Part shown: piece by piece, positions 8,275 to 16,020 of the stretch
Layout: each line of letters starts with the position of its first letter
Position numbering within the stretch: position 1 is the stretch's first letter
NCBI RefSeq assembly: GCF_020535405.1
Contig: NZ_CP085036.1
Span: forward strand, 744,001-808,000
Source: Antiquaquibacter oligotrophicus
GTDB taxonomy: Bacteria; Actinomycetota; Actinomycetes; Actinomycetales; Microbacteriaceae
Direction of reading: 5' to 3'
DNA: 64,000 bases
Program-made: the position numbers and the translations under genes
Notes under the pieces: model-generated
The model's database searches: none
The model's input: only the letters and a program-made list of their open reading frames with translations
Told to the model about the DNA's origin: nothing

Positions 8275-9189
8275 TCAATCGTGGGTCGGATGCTCGCGCT
8301 CACCGTGCGCGGCAAGCTCAAGCTGAAACGTCGAGTGCTCGATCTGCACGGGGAAGTGTTCGGCGACACAGCGTTGCAACTGGTCGAGCATGATCGGCGC
8401 GTGACCGTCGTGGAAGCACGAATCGTCGACCACGACGTGAGCGGTGAGCACGGGTAGCCCCGTCGCGATCTGGCTGACGTGGAGATCGTGAACGGAGATG
8501 ACGTGGGGAACACCGAGGAGATGCTCCCGCACCGACTCCAGATCGAGTCCCTTCGGTGTCGTTTCGAGCAACACGTTGGTCGCGTCACGCAGAAGGATGA
8601 TCGCTCGCGGCACGATGAGGGCCCCGATGAGGATCGCCGCGATCGCGTCCGCGAGCTGGAACCCCGTGACAAGGATGACAACGGCCGCCACGATCACGGC
8701 GACGGAGCCGAGCGCATCGTTCAACACCTCGAGGAACGCCGCGCGCATATTGAGGTTTTTGGTCCGACCCGACGCGAGCACAATGATCGCGGCGATGTTG
8801 CCGAGCAGACCGATCACACCGAACACCACCAACTCGCTGCCCACGATCTCGGGGGGTTCGAAGAAGCGGCGAACCGCCTCGATGACGACGAACACCCCTA
8901 CGGCGAGCAGGAGCGCCGCCTGCGCGGTCGCACCGAGCACCTCGGCGCGGTCCCACCCCCACGTGCGGCGAGCGGTCGGCGGGCGGGAGGCGAGGGATGC
9001 TGCCACGAGCGCGATCGCGAGCCCCCCGGCATCCGTGAGCATGTGTGCCGCATCGACGAGAAGCGCGAGGCTGCCGGTGAGCGCGGCACCGATGAGCTCG
9101 GCGACGAGCACCGTCACGGTGATCGCGAGCGCGATCGCGAGGCGCCCGCGACCGGATGCCGCCGCCCCGTGATCGTGGTCGTGACTCAT
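8275..9189 (-). CDS. CDF-family cation efflux transporter
   Basis: This 304-residue protein opens with a His/Asp-rich tail (SHDHDHG) followed by six membrane segments and a cytoplasmic C-terminal domain, the cation diffusion facilitator plan. Metal-site residues are visible in DAAHMLTDAGG and in LNDALGS. Histidines also occur in the C-terminal domain and tail (HDGHAP, REHPTHD). The start is ATG at 9189, whose first base is the last base of the regulator's stop (TGATG), so translation is coupled to the upstream CmtR-like sensor. It would export Zn2+ or Cd2+ in exchange for protons. The longer upstream frame is an artefact over the regulator. Confidence 0.92.
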   Translation of the reverse strand: MSHDHDHGAAASGRGRLAIALAITVTVLVAELIGAALTGSLALLVDAAHMLTDAGGLAIALVAASLASRPPTARRTWGWDRAEVLGATAQAALLLAVGVFVVIEAVRRFFEPPEIVGSELVVFGVIGLLGNIAAIIVLASGRTKNLNMRAAFLEVLNDALGSVAVIVAAVVILVTGFQLADAIAAILIGALIVPRAIILLRDATNVLLETTPKGLDLESVREHLLGVPHVISVHDLHVSQIATGLPVLTAHVVVDDSCFHDGHAPIMLDQLQRCVAEHFPVQIEHSTFQLELAAHGEREHPTHD

Positions 9190-9521
9190 CAGCAACACTC
9201 CGCATTTGGCTCGTGCGATGGGGCGTTCTCGTCGACCTGCAGGATCACCTGGACGAGATCGCTGAGGGCGTGGGCAATGAGCGGATCCGAGATCTCGTAG
9301 CGCGACTGGCGACCCTCCGGTTCGACGACAACGATGCCGCAGTCCCGAAGGCACGCGAGGTGATTGGACACGTTCTGCCTCGTGAGTCCCAGTTCTTCGG
9401 CGAGCGCCGCGGGGTAGGCGGGGGCATCCAGCAGCCGGAGGAGAATCCGCGACCGCGTTGGATCGGCCATCGCTCGACCGAGCCGGTGCATGGCGTCCAG
9501 ACGCGTCGCGACGGTGATCAT
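9189..9521 (-). CDS. ArsR/SmtB-family metal sensor, CmtR-like
   Basis: This is a 110-residue winged-helix repressor. Cys57 and Cys61 lie in the recognition helix (NHLACLRDCG), the same positions as the Cd/Pb ligands of mycobacterial CmtR. A terminal Cys109-Cys110 pair can supply the third ligand that Cys102 provides in CmtR. This makes a cadmium/lead-type sensor likely. It is followed at 1-bp overlap by the CDF exporter. An inverted repeat sits 9-27 bases before its ATG and is a plausible operator. Its promoter must lie in or next to the 3' end of the upstream dehydrogenase gene, because only 29 bases separate them. Confidence 0.9.
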   Translation of the reverse strand: MITVATRLDAMHRLGRAMADPTRSRILLRLLDAPAYPAALAEELGLTRQNVSNHLACLRDCGIVVVEPEGRQSRYEISDPLIAHALSDLVQVILQVDENAPSHEPNAECC

Positions 9522-9530
9522 GCTTTAACG

Positions 9531-9548
9531 GTACAGCCGCGACTGTAC
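9531..9548. promoter_or_regulatory. Inverted-repeat operator before the CmtR-like gene
   Basis: GTACAG (9531-9536) and CTGTAC (9543-9548) form a perfect hexamer inverted repeat with a 6-base spacer. It lies in the 29-base gap between the OleD-like stop and the sensor start. Position and symmetry fit autorepression by the ArsR-family protein. This is inferred. Confidence 0.5.
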
Positions 9549-9550
9549 TA

Positions 9551-10444
9551 TTACCAGTCCTCCGCTCCGGCAAGCGAGGTGGGGCCGGGGCGGTAGCCGA
9601 GCAGGTCACGGGCGCGACTCAGGTCGAAGGTGCGCTCGAGACCGACCTGGCTGATTGCGTAGCGGGTGATGGGCGGCCTCGTGCGCTTCAGACGCGCGGC
9701 TCGCTCCAGGGCTCCCGCCGCCGCGAAAGCAGCGCGGTACGGGACGCTCGTGATCGTGACATCCGGTCGTCCGCGTCGGGAGAGAAACTCGCCGAGCACC
9801 GCGGAGAGCAGTACCTCGGTGTCGTCGCCCACGTTGTAGACACCGGCGGGCCCGCGCAGAGCGAGCTCGACGGCGTGGATGAGGTTGTCGATGTGGGTGA
9901 GCGTGTGCCGCACCCGGGCGCCCTCCGGCAGGACCAGCCGACGACCGCGAATCCCCTCGAGGATGCGCGGGAGGAGGGTTGTGTCGCCAGGTCCGTACAC
10001 GGCGTGAGGTCGGAGGATGACGGCATCGGTCGGCAACTCGCGCTCGGCAGCGACCTTCGACTCGGAGTATGAACTGAGGAAGCGTGTCGGAATCGGTTCA
10101 TCCTCGGTTGATCGCACGTTCGGCCCGAAGGCGTCGTACACGCTCGATGTCGAGATATGCACGAGCCTGGCTCCGGGAAAACTTGTCACGACGTTGCGGG
10201 TGCCTAAGCGATTGGCGAGCATGGCATCGCCGAGGGGCGCCCAGTCGTCGGCGAGGGCAGCGCTGTGGACCACCGCGTCGAACGATCCGCGGTGCGGACC
10301 GTGCGCGAGATCCCACTGTTCGTAGGTGCCGCGCCAACCGTGAGGCCTCCGGCCGAAACCCGTGACGTCGTGTCCGCGTGCGACAAGGGCGGTCGCGACG
10401 GCACCGCCGACGAAGCCGCTCGCCCCCGTAACCGCGATCCTCAT
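9551..10444 (-). CDS. Extended short-chain dehydrogenase, OleD-like (3-beta-HSD superfamily)
   Basis: This 297-residue NAD(P)-dependent dehydrogenase has the Rossmann motif TGASGFVGG (6-14), a Ser in HISTSSVYD and the catalytic YSESK pair. The stretch LRPHAVYGPGDTTLLPRIL followed by HTLTHIDNLIHAVELAL closely resembles the OleD reductases. In olefin and beta-lactone pathways these reduce the 2-alkyl-3-ketoacid made by OleA. The start ATG at 10444 overlaps the stop of the OleC-like gene (ATGA), so it is the last gene of the GT2-P450-OleC-OleD chain. A generic sugar-nucleotide epimerase is the alternative, but the neighbouring ligase and condensing enzyme favour the Ole role. Confidence 0.8.
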   Translation of the reverse strand: MRIAVTGASGFVGGAVATALVARGHDVTGFGRRPHGWRGTYEQWDLAHGPHRGSFDAVVHSAALADDWAPLGDAMLANRLGTRNVVTSFPGARLVHISTSSVYDAFGPNVRSTEDEPIPTRFLSSYSESKVAAERELPTDAVILRPHAVYGPGDTTLLPRILEGIRGRRLVLPEGARVRHTLTHIDNLIHAVELALRGPAGVYNVGDDTEVLLSAVLGEFLSRRGRPDVTITSVPYRAAFAAAGALERAARLKRTRPPITRYAISQVGLERTFDLSRARDLLGYRPGPTSLAGAEDW

Positions 10445-11925
10445 CGCAGCGCCTCTGCGAGCGCGTCGCGATCGAGCTTGGCGCTGCGCCCGGCCGTAGG
10501 CAGCTCATCGAGTTCGACGATCCGATCCGGAAGTACCGCGGCATCGATGAGCCCCGGCAGCGCGGTCCTCACCGCGTCGACCGTCGCGCCGTCGAGCACT
10601 ACCGCCAACACAAGCTCGTCGTCGCCTATCTGGTTCGGGATGCCCACAAGGGCGGCAGCACGGACACCGGGGAGCCCCGCGATCACTGGCTCATACAGCC
10701 CCGGGTAGACGTTGGTCGTGCCGCGGATGAACATCTCCTTGCTCCGCCCGGCGAGCACAAGACGCTCTCCCTCGAGGCGAGCAAGGTCTCCCGTGGCGAG
10801 CTCGTCGAGAGGCTCATCGAGGTAGTCGGCGAGCCCAGGGCCGGAGACGACGAGTTCCCCGTCGCGGATGCTCGCGCTCACCGAGCTCGCGAGTGTTCCA
10901 ACGAAGTCACCCGCCCCCGTGTACTCGAGCTTCTCGTCACCGTCGGCGATCGCGACGGGCAGGATCTCCGTCATGCCGTAAATACAGCGGATTGCCGTGC
11001 CAGGGAGCTGCTTTCGCCCGCGCTCCAGGAGAGGCCGGAGGACGGGCGCGCCGCCGATCACGAGGGCACGCAGGTGCGGCGTGAGCTCGGGCCGAGACTC
11101 GAGCAGATGAAGCAGCGCGTCGAGTGCCGCCGGCACGGCGAACAGAACGTCCGCGCGCGGGAGCAGCCCGAGGTAACGCTCGGGACGGGCTCCGGGATCC
11201 AGGCCCGGCGGAGGCAGTTCCCAGTGCGCGCCCGCGATGAGAGCGGGAATGCCCACCATGAGTTGGTCAGTGAGAACTCGCTCGCCAGCGACGAAGCCCA
11301 CGGCCTGAGCGAAGTCGTCGAGGCCGGTGCCGAGTGACGTGCGCGAATGGACTACGGCCTTGGGGGCATCGGTCGTTCCCGACGTGAAGATCACCAACGC
11401 CTCGGCGTGGGGGTCGGCGACGACAACGCCGGGCGACCCGCGGAACAGCCGCCGCAGCGCCACCGCTGACTTCGGCACCCCGGGCAGCCACGGTCCGCTG
11501 TAGAGGTGCCGAGCATCCGGGACGATGGCCGCGTAGTCGGGCAGGTCGATGCCGCGACGCCGAGCGATCCCACGCAGCGGCCCCGACGATACGGCGTACA
11601 GGAGGGATTCCGCTGCGATCCATCGCGGGGCGGCGAGTTGCGCACGAGCACGGAACAGTGTGTCGCCCGCCCCGGGGTCGGCAAAAACGACGGTGCCGCC
11701 GGCGGCGATGATGCCGAGCGCGAGGACAATGCCATCGAGTCCCGGCCGCACGGAGAATAGGACCCGATCGCCCGGAACGAGCCCGCGCTCGCTGAGGGAG
11801 GATGCCACGCCGAGAACGCGGTCACGCAGGTCCGCGTAGCGGAGTGTCGTCCTCCGCAACGTCAGGGCGGGGGCCGTCGGGGTGCGCTCGCACGAGTCGA
11901 GGAGCGCGCGCAGGATGTCGGTCAT
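10441..11925 (-). CDS. AMP-dependent acid ligase, OleC (beta-lactone synthetase)-like
   Basis: This 494-residue member of the ANL superfamily is complete. The P-loop FTSGTTDAPKA lies near 178, with Asp where Gly is usual. The motif IYGMTEILPVAIA follows and resembles the YGATE-LPVAS region of OleC, then TGD, the hinge GRSKEMF and a terminal Lys in SAKLDRD. OleC enzymes use ATP to close a beta-hydroxy acid to a beta-lactone. The hinge region (TTNVYPGLYE) is less OleC-like and closer to acyl-CoA ligases, so the reaction is not certain. The ATG at 11925 overlaps the P450 stop, and its own stop overlaps the OleD-like start. The frame's upstream extension is discarded for that reason. Confidence 0.78.
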   Translation of the reverse strand: MTDILRALLDSCERTPTAPALTLRRTTLRYADLRDRVLGVASSLSERGLVPGDRVLFSVRPGLDGIVLALGIIAAGGTVVFADPGAGDTLFRARAQLAAPRWIAAESLLYAVSSGPLRGIARRRGIDLPDYAAIVPDARHLYSGPWLPGVPKSAVALRRLFRGSPGVVVADPHAEALVIFTSGTTDAPKAVVHSRTSLGTGLDDFAQAVGFVAGERVLTDQLMVGIPALIAGAHWELPPPGLDPGARPERYLGLLPRADVLFAVPAALDALLHLLESRPELTPHLRALVIGGAPVLRPLLERGRKQLPGTAIRCIYGMTEILPVAIADGDEKLEYTGAGDFVGTLASSVSASIRDGELVVSGPGLADYLDEPLDELATGDLARLEGERLVLAGRSKEMFIRGTTNVYPGLYEPVIAGLPGVRAAALVGIPNQIGDDELVLAVVLDGATVDAVRTALPGLIDAAVLPDRIVELDELPTAGRSAKLDRDALAEALR

Positions 11926-13055
11926 GCCGCCGTCACCGAAAGGCTCGCGTACGACGGGATGAGCACACCACGGGCGGCACGCCGCTCCACGATTCGGACG
12001 GGTCCCGCATCGAGCAGGGCCCCCAGAGTCGCGCGCGTCTGAGCCATGGCGAGCGGCGCACCGAGGCAGAAGTGCGAACCGGCACCGAACCACAATTGTT
12101 TGAGACTCGCGGCCGGATTGCCGATCGGATCAAATGCGCCCGCCGCGGCGTTGGCGAGGAAGGTCGCGAGGATGACGCGGTCACCGACCCGGACGGAAAC
12201 CCCCTCGATACTCGTCTCCGCGACAACACTCCGGAGCATCACGGGCGAGGGTGTCGTCACTCGCAGTCCCTCGGCGATGGCGGGTTCCACGAGCGCGGCG
12301 TCGTTCGCGAGCCGCGGCATCCATCCCGTGTCGACGAGCAACGCGATGAGGCGCGGGATGTACGACACGAGCGTCTCGGTACCGGTGAGCACAAACGCCC
12401 CGACGGCGCCCATCGCTTCCTCTTCGCCGAGGCCGAGACCTCGCATGCGCCCCGGAACGGTCGACTCGTCGCCTTCGCGCCACGCGGCACGCGCATGGGT
12501 CGTGAGGTCGGCGAGGATCTGTCGCGCGGCTGCCGCCTGAGTCTCGGTGAGGCGAGGGCGGGACAGTCTCACAAATCGTGTGATCGAGGACACACGCTCG
12601 AACAAGGCGTCATCGACCTCATCGACAGGCAACCCGACGAGCTGACTGATCATGATGCTCGCGTTGCGTTTCGCTTCGGCGACGAGGTCAACTGTCTCTC
12701 CGCGTCTGAGACGCTCGGTAAGAGCCGCGCTCGGCAGGGATCGAGCGACGAGCGGATCGACGTAGGAGGGGGAGAACAACGGCCCGAGCTTGCGGCGCAG
12801 GGCGAGGTGGTCTGCACCCTCCATGTTCAGGAGGACTGCCGGGCCAAGAACGGGTGTCCACAGATCGCTCGGTGCGCCAGGACCCGACTTGGAGAAGTGA
12901 TCGGAGTCCATGAGCACCGAGCGCAACACCGCGGCATCGCGCACGAGCACTCCGAGCCTCGGGATGCGTTGCACCGGCCGACGAGAGGCTCGCAGGGCGG
13001 GAACGGCGACGGGATGCGCGGCGCGAAGCACACGCTCCTCCCACGTCGTGCTCAC
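11922..13055 (-). CDS. Cytochrome P450 (second copy, inside the Ole-like operon)
   Basis: This 377-residue P450 has the haem loop FGAGSHFCLGAP with ligand Cys330 and an I-helix LTGTETLVSY, where the usual Ala/Gly before Gly is Thr. The K-helix motif ExxR is in EGLR. GTG at 13055 is chosen as start because it forms a GTGA overlap with the glycosyltransferase stop. The open frame runs further upstream without homology. Its C-terminus (VLIPSYASLSV) and N-terminal VLMDSDHF pattern match the P450 at 7023-8264. Its position between the glycosyltransferase and the ligase, with 4-bp overlaps on both sides, means the oxidation step belongs to the same pathway. Confidence 0.9.
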   Translation of the reverse strand: MSTTWEERVLRAAHPVAVPALRASRRPVQRIPRLGVLVRDAAVLRSVLMDSDHFSKSGPGAPSDLWTPVLGPAVLLNMEGADHLALRRKLGPLFSPSYVDPLVARSLPSAALTERLRRGETVDLVAEAKRNASIMISQLVGLPVDEVDDALFERVSSITRFVRLSRPRLTETQAAAARQILADLTTHARAAWREGDESTVPGRMRGLGLGEEEAMGAVGAFVLTGTETLVSYIPRLIALLVDTGWMPRLANDAALVEPAIAEGLRVTTPSPVMLRSVVAETSIEGVSVRVGDRVILATFLANAAAGAFDPIGNPAASLKQLWFGAGSHFCLGAPLAMAQTRATLGALLDAGPVRIVERRAARGVLIPSYASLSVTAA

Positions 13056-13813
13056 CGAATATCCACGACGTCGGGGCGGTACTGGTGGTCCTTGTACCAG
13101 AGCAGCGTGTTCTTGAGCCCCCAGGCCCGCACACGACGCGATGAGCCGTAGACGACGACATCCGATCGGCGAGCGTACTTCTTCGTGAGTCGGCGCACGG
13201 CGTTCACGAGCGCACGATCCTCGTGGAGATCCTCGATCGCCGTACGGGGGAAGCCGCCGGCGGCCACGTAGAGCTCGGCCCTGATGCCCACGTTGCACCC
13301 CGCAGCCATCATGTACGGACCAAGGTAGGCGGCGTCACGGTTTCCGGAGCGGATGCGCCCGAAGGCTTCGGCGAGATGGACCGCTCCCCGTAGCAGCACC
13401 CGAGTTGTCCAGGCGAGCCCCTCGTCGTGACGCGGAACGAGTTCTCCGCCGACGAGCTGGAGGCCGCCCGTCGTGAGGGATCTGCGTACAGCTGCCGTCC
13501 AGTCCTCCCGCGGCAGGCAGTCGGCGTCGGTGCGGGCGAGCATGGTTGCTCCGCGGGCGATCGCCTCGCGCATGCCGGTGTCGGCTGCGGCACCCGTACC
13601 CTTCTGCGACTCTTGTATGACGTGCCACGGGAGGTCGCGCTCACTCGCGAATCGCGCGATGATCTCGGCCGAATCATCCGTGGAACCGTTGTCGACGAAG
13701 ACGACGAAGAAGTCCTGGTCCTTCTGGCTGGCGAGCGCCTCGAGTGTCGGTCGGATGCCCGTCGCCTCGTTGAACACGGGGACGACGACTGCGAGCTGCT
13801 CGGACCCGTTCAT
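13052..13813 (-). CDS. Family 2 glycosyltransferase
   Basis: This 253-residue GT-A protein starts with VVVPVFNEATGIRPTLEAL and has the nucleotide-sugar/metal motif RTDADCLP where GT2 enzymes carry DxD. A GCNVGIRAELYVAAGGF acceptor-loop region follows, then an EDLHEDRAL segment. No membrane helix is evident, so it is probably cytosolic or peripherally attached. ATG at 13813 lies only about 20 bases past a terminator hairpin. The gene is the first of the chain GT2-P450-OleC-OleD, each overlapping the next by 4 bp. It may glycosylate a hydroxyl made by the P450, but that is inference. Confidence 0.85.
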   Translation of the reverse strand: MNGSEQLAVVVPVFNEATGIRPTLEALASQKDQDFFVVFVDNGSTDDSAEIIARFASERDLPWHVIQESQKGTGAAADTGMREAIARGATMLARTDADCLPREDWTAAVRRSLTTGGLQLVGGELVPRHDEGLAWTTRVLLRGAVHLAEAFGRIRSGNRDAAYLGPYMMAAGCNVGIRAELYVAAGGFPRTAIEDLHEDRALVNAVRRLTKKYARRSDVVVYGSSRRVRAWGLKNTLLWYKDHQYRPDVVDIR

Positions 13814-13831
13814 GACTCCCCGAAAATAGCA

Positions 13832-13867
13832 GAAGCGGCACCCGCCCCGAGAGGTGGGTGCCGCTTC
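13832..13867 (-). terminator. Rho-independent-type terminator after the surface protein gene
   Basis: A perfect 12-bp stem, GAAGCGGCACCC (13832-13843) with GGGTGCCGCTTC (13856-13867), has a 12-base loop. On the minus strand it is followed by TGCTATTTTC. It lies 11 bases after the surface-protein stop, and immediately before the GT2 gene. The downstream operon therefore needs read-through or a promoter within the few remaining bases or the hairpin region. Confidence 0.75.
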
Positions 13868-13878
13868 GACTAAGCGTT

Positions 13879-14853
13879 TTAGACGGTGGCCCGTCGACGC
13901 AGAACGATCATTCCGAGTCCGGCGGCGAGGAGCACTGCGGCTCCGCCGACGACCGGGGCAACCGGGAAGCCGGTCGCGGCCAGCTGCGGCTCGGGCGCGG
14001 GGGCCGGAGCGACAACCGTCTGGCCGATCGTGATGGCTTTGCTGACGATGTCGGGGTCACCGAGCTCAACCGCGTCCACACCGACCTCGGCGGGGCCGTC
14101 GGTGCGCGCGACGCCCACGTCGCCACTGTAGGTGAACCAGAGCGTTCCGGTTGCGTCGAAGTCACCCTCCGAGAACCAGCCCGAACCCAGCGTCTCCGCG
14201 AACTGCGGGAAGAAGACCGACTCGCCGAAGCCGCCGGTCGCGATGTCGATCGAAGAGTAGGCGGGGATTCCATCGTCGTAGTCGGCGAGGAGGTAGGTCA
14301 CACCCGTGACCGGGTTCGTCGCGATGCCCTCGAAGATGCGGCCGTCGGGCGCGGTGTCGAGGTCGACGAGCGGGGTGACAACGCCAGTGGCGGGGTCGAT
14401 GGAGGCGAGCCACTCGATGTCACCGGACTGCAGGTAGGTCAGCAGCACACCGGCGTTGGTGGTGTCGAGCGCCTCCAGCGAGAATTCGCCGTCGATCGGC
14501 GCGGTGGCCACGACGGCCGTGAGAACCGCGCCGGACGTGATGTCCCACGTGAAGACCTGGAAGGGGGCATCCTCCGCGTCGGCTTCGTAGCCGATCGCGT
14601 AACCCAGACCGTTCACGACCTCGACGGAGAGGAAGAAGTAGGTGTCGCTGACGGGGCCGACGGGTGTGGCGGTCGCATCCGTCTTATCGAGCTGAACAAA
14701 TCCGTTGGCCGCCCCTTCGCCGGGGGACGACGTGGAGTAGAGGCCATCGGGCTCACCGGCAGCGGAAGCGGACGCCGCGGCCCCGCCGACGGCGAAGGAG
14801 GCGACAAGTGCGAGAGCGAGAGAGAAACGTGCAGTGGTTCGGCGTGCGGACAT
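13879..14853 (-). CDS. Exported protein with LAxTG cell-wall sorting signal
   Basis: This 324-residue protein has an N-terminal signal peptide (basic start, hydrophobic run to ASASA at about 31). Its repetitive beta-rich body contains LEALDTTNAGVLLTYLQSGDIEWLASIDPATG-like blades resembling a propeller (split here: positions about 125-160). At the C-terminus LAATG begins near residue 291, followed by a hydrophobic helix and RRR. LAxTG is the recognition sequence of class E sortases, so it is probably anchored to peptidoglycan. The start is ATG at 14853, with GAAAGGG as ribosome-binding site. Two matching palindromes lie just upstream and a strong terminator downstream, so it is its own transcription unit within the Ole-like locus. 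The function is unknown. Confidence 0.8.
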   Translation of the reverse strand: MSARRTTARFSLALALVASFAVGGAAASASAAGEPDGLYSTSSPGEGAANGFVQLDKTDATATPVGPVSDTYFFLSVEVVNGLGYAIGYEADAEDAPFQVFTWDITSGAVLTAVVATAPIDGEFSLEALDTTNAGVLLTYLQSGDIEWLASIDPATGVVTPLVDLDTAPDGRIFEGIATNPVTGVTYLLADYDDGIPAYSSIDIATGGFGESVFFPQFAETLGSGWFSEGDFDATGTLWFTYSGDVGVARTDGPAEVGVDAVELGDPDIVSKAITIGQTVVAPAPAPEPQLAATGFPVAPVVGGAAVLLAAGLGMIVLRRRATV

Positions 14854-14874
14854 CGCGTCGGACCCTTTCGGTAC

Positions 14875-14905
14875 GTGAAATTCACATCAGGTGCGTGAGA
14901 TTCAC
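14875..14905. promoter_or_regulatory. Pair of 11-bp palindromes 20 bp apart upstream of the surface protein
   Basis: GTGAAATTCAC (14875-14885) and GTGAGATTCAC (14895-14905) are near-identical palindromic sites. Each is preceded by C or CG, and they are spaced 20 bp centre to centre, so they lie on the same face of the helix. They sit between the OleA-like stop (14924) and the ribosome-binding site of the surface protein gene. The arrangement suggests cooperative binding of a dimeric repressor. The regulator is unknown. Confidence 0.6.
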
Positions 14906-14923
14906 ACCAAACTAGCAGGTGAC

Positions 14924-15931
14924 CTATACGCGGACGAGCATGAGGCCGAGACTGATGCCGCCCGCAAGCCCTATGAGCAGGGCAAGACCCCCGTCGGGCA
15001 GAAGTCCGTCACGTCGTGCTCGTTGTACCTGGAGGGGCAACGTCACCGAAGCGAGATTGCCGTGATCGGCCACGGTCTCGACGATCTTGCTCGCCTCGAC
15101 GCCCAGCCTGTCAAGGATCGGAGGGAGGTAGGGGGCGGCCACCTGGTGGATCGCGACGAGATCGATATCGTCCCAACCGAGGCCATTGCGTTCGAGTATT
15201 TCCAGAACGGGCTCGGGGCCGAGCTCGAGAAAAGCACGTTGGAGCCCCGCGCCGTCCATGTCGAAATATGACCCGTCGGGGTCGCGAGGGTTCATCGAAC
15301 CGCCCGTTGGCAGAGTTCCGATATCCCAGTGACGCGAGACGGCATGGAAGCTCGAGTCGAGGATGCCCCGCCCCGGGTCATCCGTTTTCTCGATAATGAC
15401 CGCCGCTCCCCCGTCGCTCATCGTGTAACCGGGGAACGAACGGATGAACTGCTCGTGGTCTCGCAGCTGCCACCGAACCGCGTGCGATGGCTGTTCGCCG
15501 CTCGCGATGAGGACCCGCCGGTACTGGCCGGTGGCGATGAGCGCTTCGGCGACCTGCATGGCGTTGATGACCGAATTGCACGCATTCTTGATGTCCATGA
15601 CCGGGCACGTCAGCCCGAGCTTTGCGGCAACGATATGACTGGTGGCGGGCTCAATGAGATCTTGGCTGGCGCTCGCGAACAGGAGCAGATCGATCTCCCC
15701 GGGCGACTCCTCGAGGGCGACGGTGGATGCCGCGGCGGCGAGGTCCGAGGTCTGCCAGTCGTCAGGCCGCACGTGGACCGACGTCACACCCGTCATCCGG
15801 TCGATCAGCCCCGTCGCAAGCCGAAGTCGGGGGTTGGACTCTCGGAGTCGCGCTTCGGTCTCACGCGTAGGCCGCGTCTTCTCGGGCAGGTACACCCCGA
15901 TCCCGGAGATTCGGGCAGACGCAGCACGCAC
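14924..15931 (-). CDS. Thiolase-fold condensing enzyme, OleA-like (annotated class: 3-oxoacyl-ACP synthase III)
   Basis: This 335-residue FabH/OleA-fold enzyme has Cys118 (DIKNACNS), His262 (AIHQVA) and Asn292 (DHGNLAS) as catalytic triad. Glu94, in SQDLIEPATSHI, is at the position of the catalytic base Glu117 of Xanthomonas OleA. The spacings (Glu, Cys, His and Asn at 94, 118, 262 and 292, against 117, 143, 285 and 315) agree within two residues. FabH proteins lack that Glu, which favours head-to-head Claisen condensation of two acyl-CoAs over malonyl-ACP elongation. The start is GTG at 15931. Separated by the surface protein from the OleC/OleD-like genes, it is on the same strand and most likely the first enzyme of their pathway. 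Confidence 0.85.
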   Translation of the reverse strand: MRAASARISGIGVYLPEKTRPTRETEARLRESNPRLRLATGLIDRMTGVTSVHVRPDDWQTSDLAAAASTVALEESPGEIDLLLFASASQDLIEPATSHIVAAKLGLTCPVMDIKNACNSVINAMQVAEALIATGQYRRVLIASGEQPSHAVRWQLRDHEQFIRSFPGYTMSDGGAAVIIEKTDDPGRGILDSSFHAVSRHWDIGTLPTGGSMNPRDPDGSYFDMDGAGLQRAFLELGPEPVLEILERNGLGWDDIDLVAIHQVAAPYLPPILDRLGVEASKIVETVADHGNLASVTLPLQVQRARRDGLLPDGGLALLIGLAGGISLGLMLVRV

Positions 15932-16020
15932 GCAGTGAGCCTACGCGCTCACGTGGCAGGGTAGTGCCCTGGCACGCTTCGCCCGGAGACAAGGTGGCAG
16001 TGCGCCGCTACAACGGAATC

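Noticed and set aside
9190..9609. Longer CDF transporter frame reaching back to 9609
   Set aside because: It would cover the whole metal sensor gene in another frame and has no transporter-like sequence before the His-rich start at 9189.
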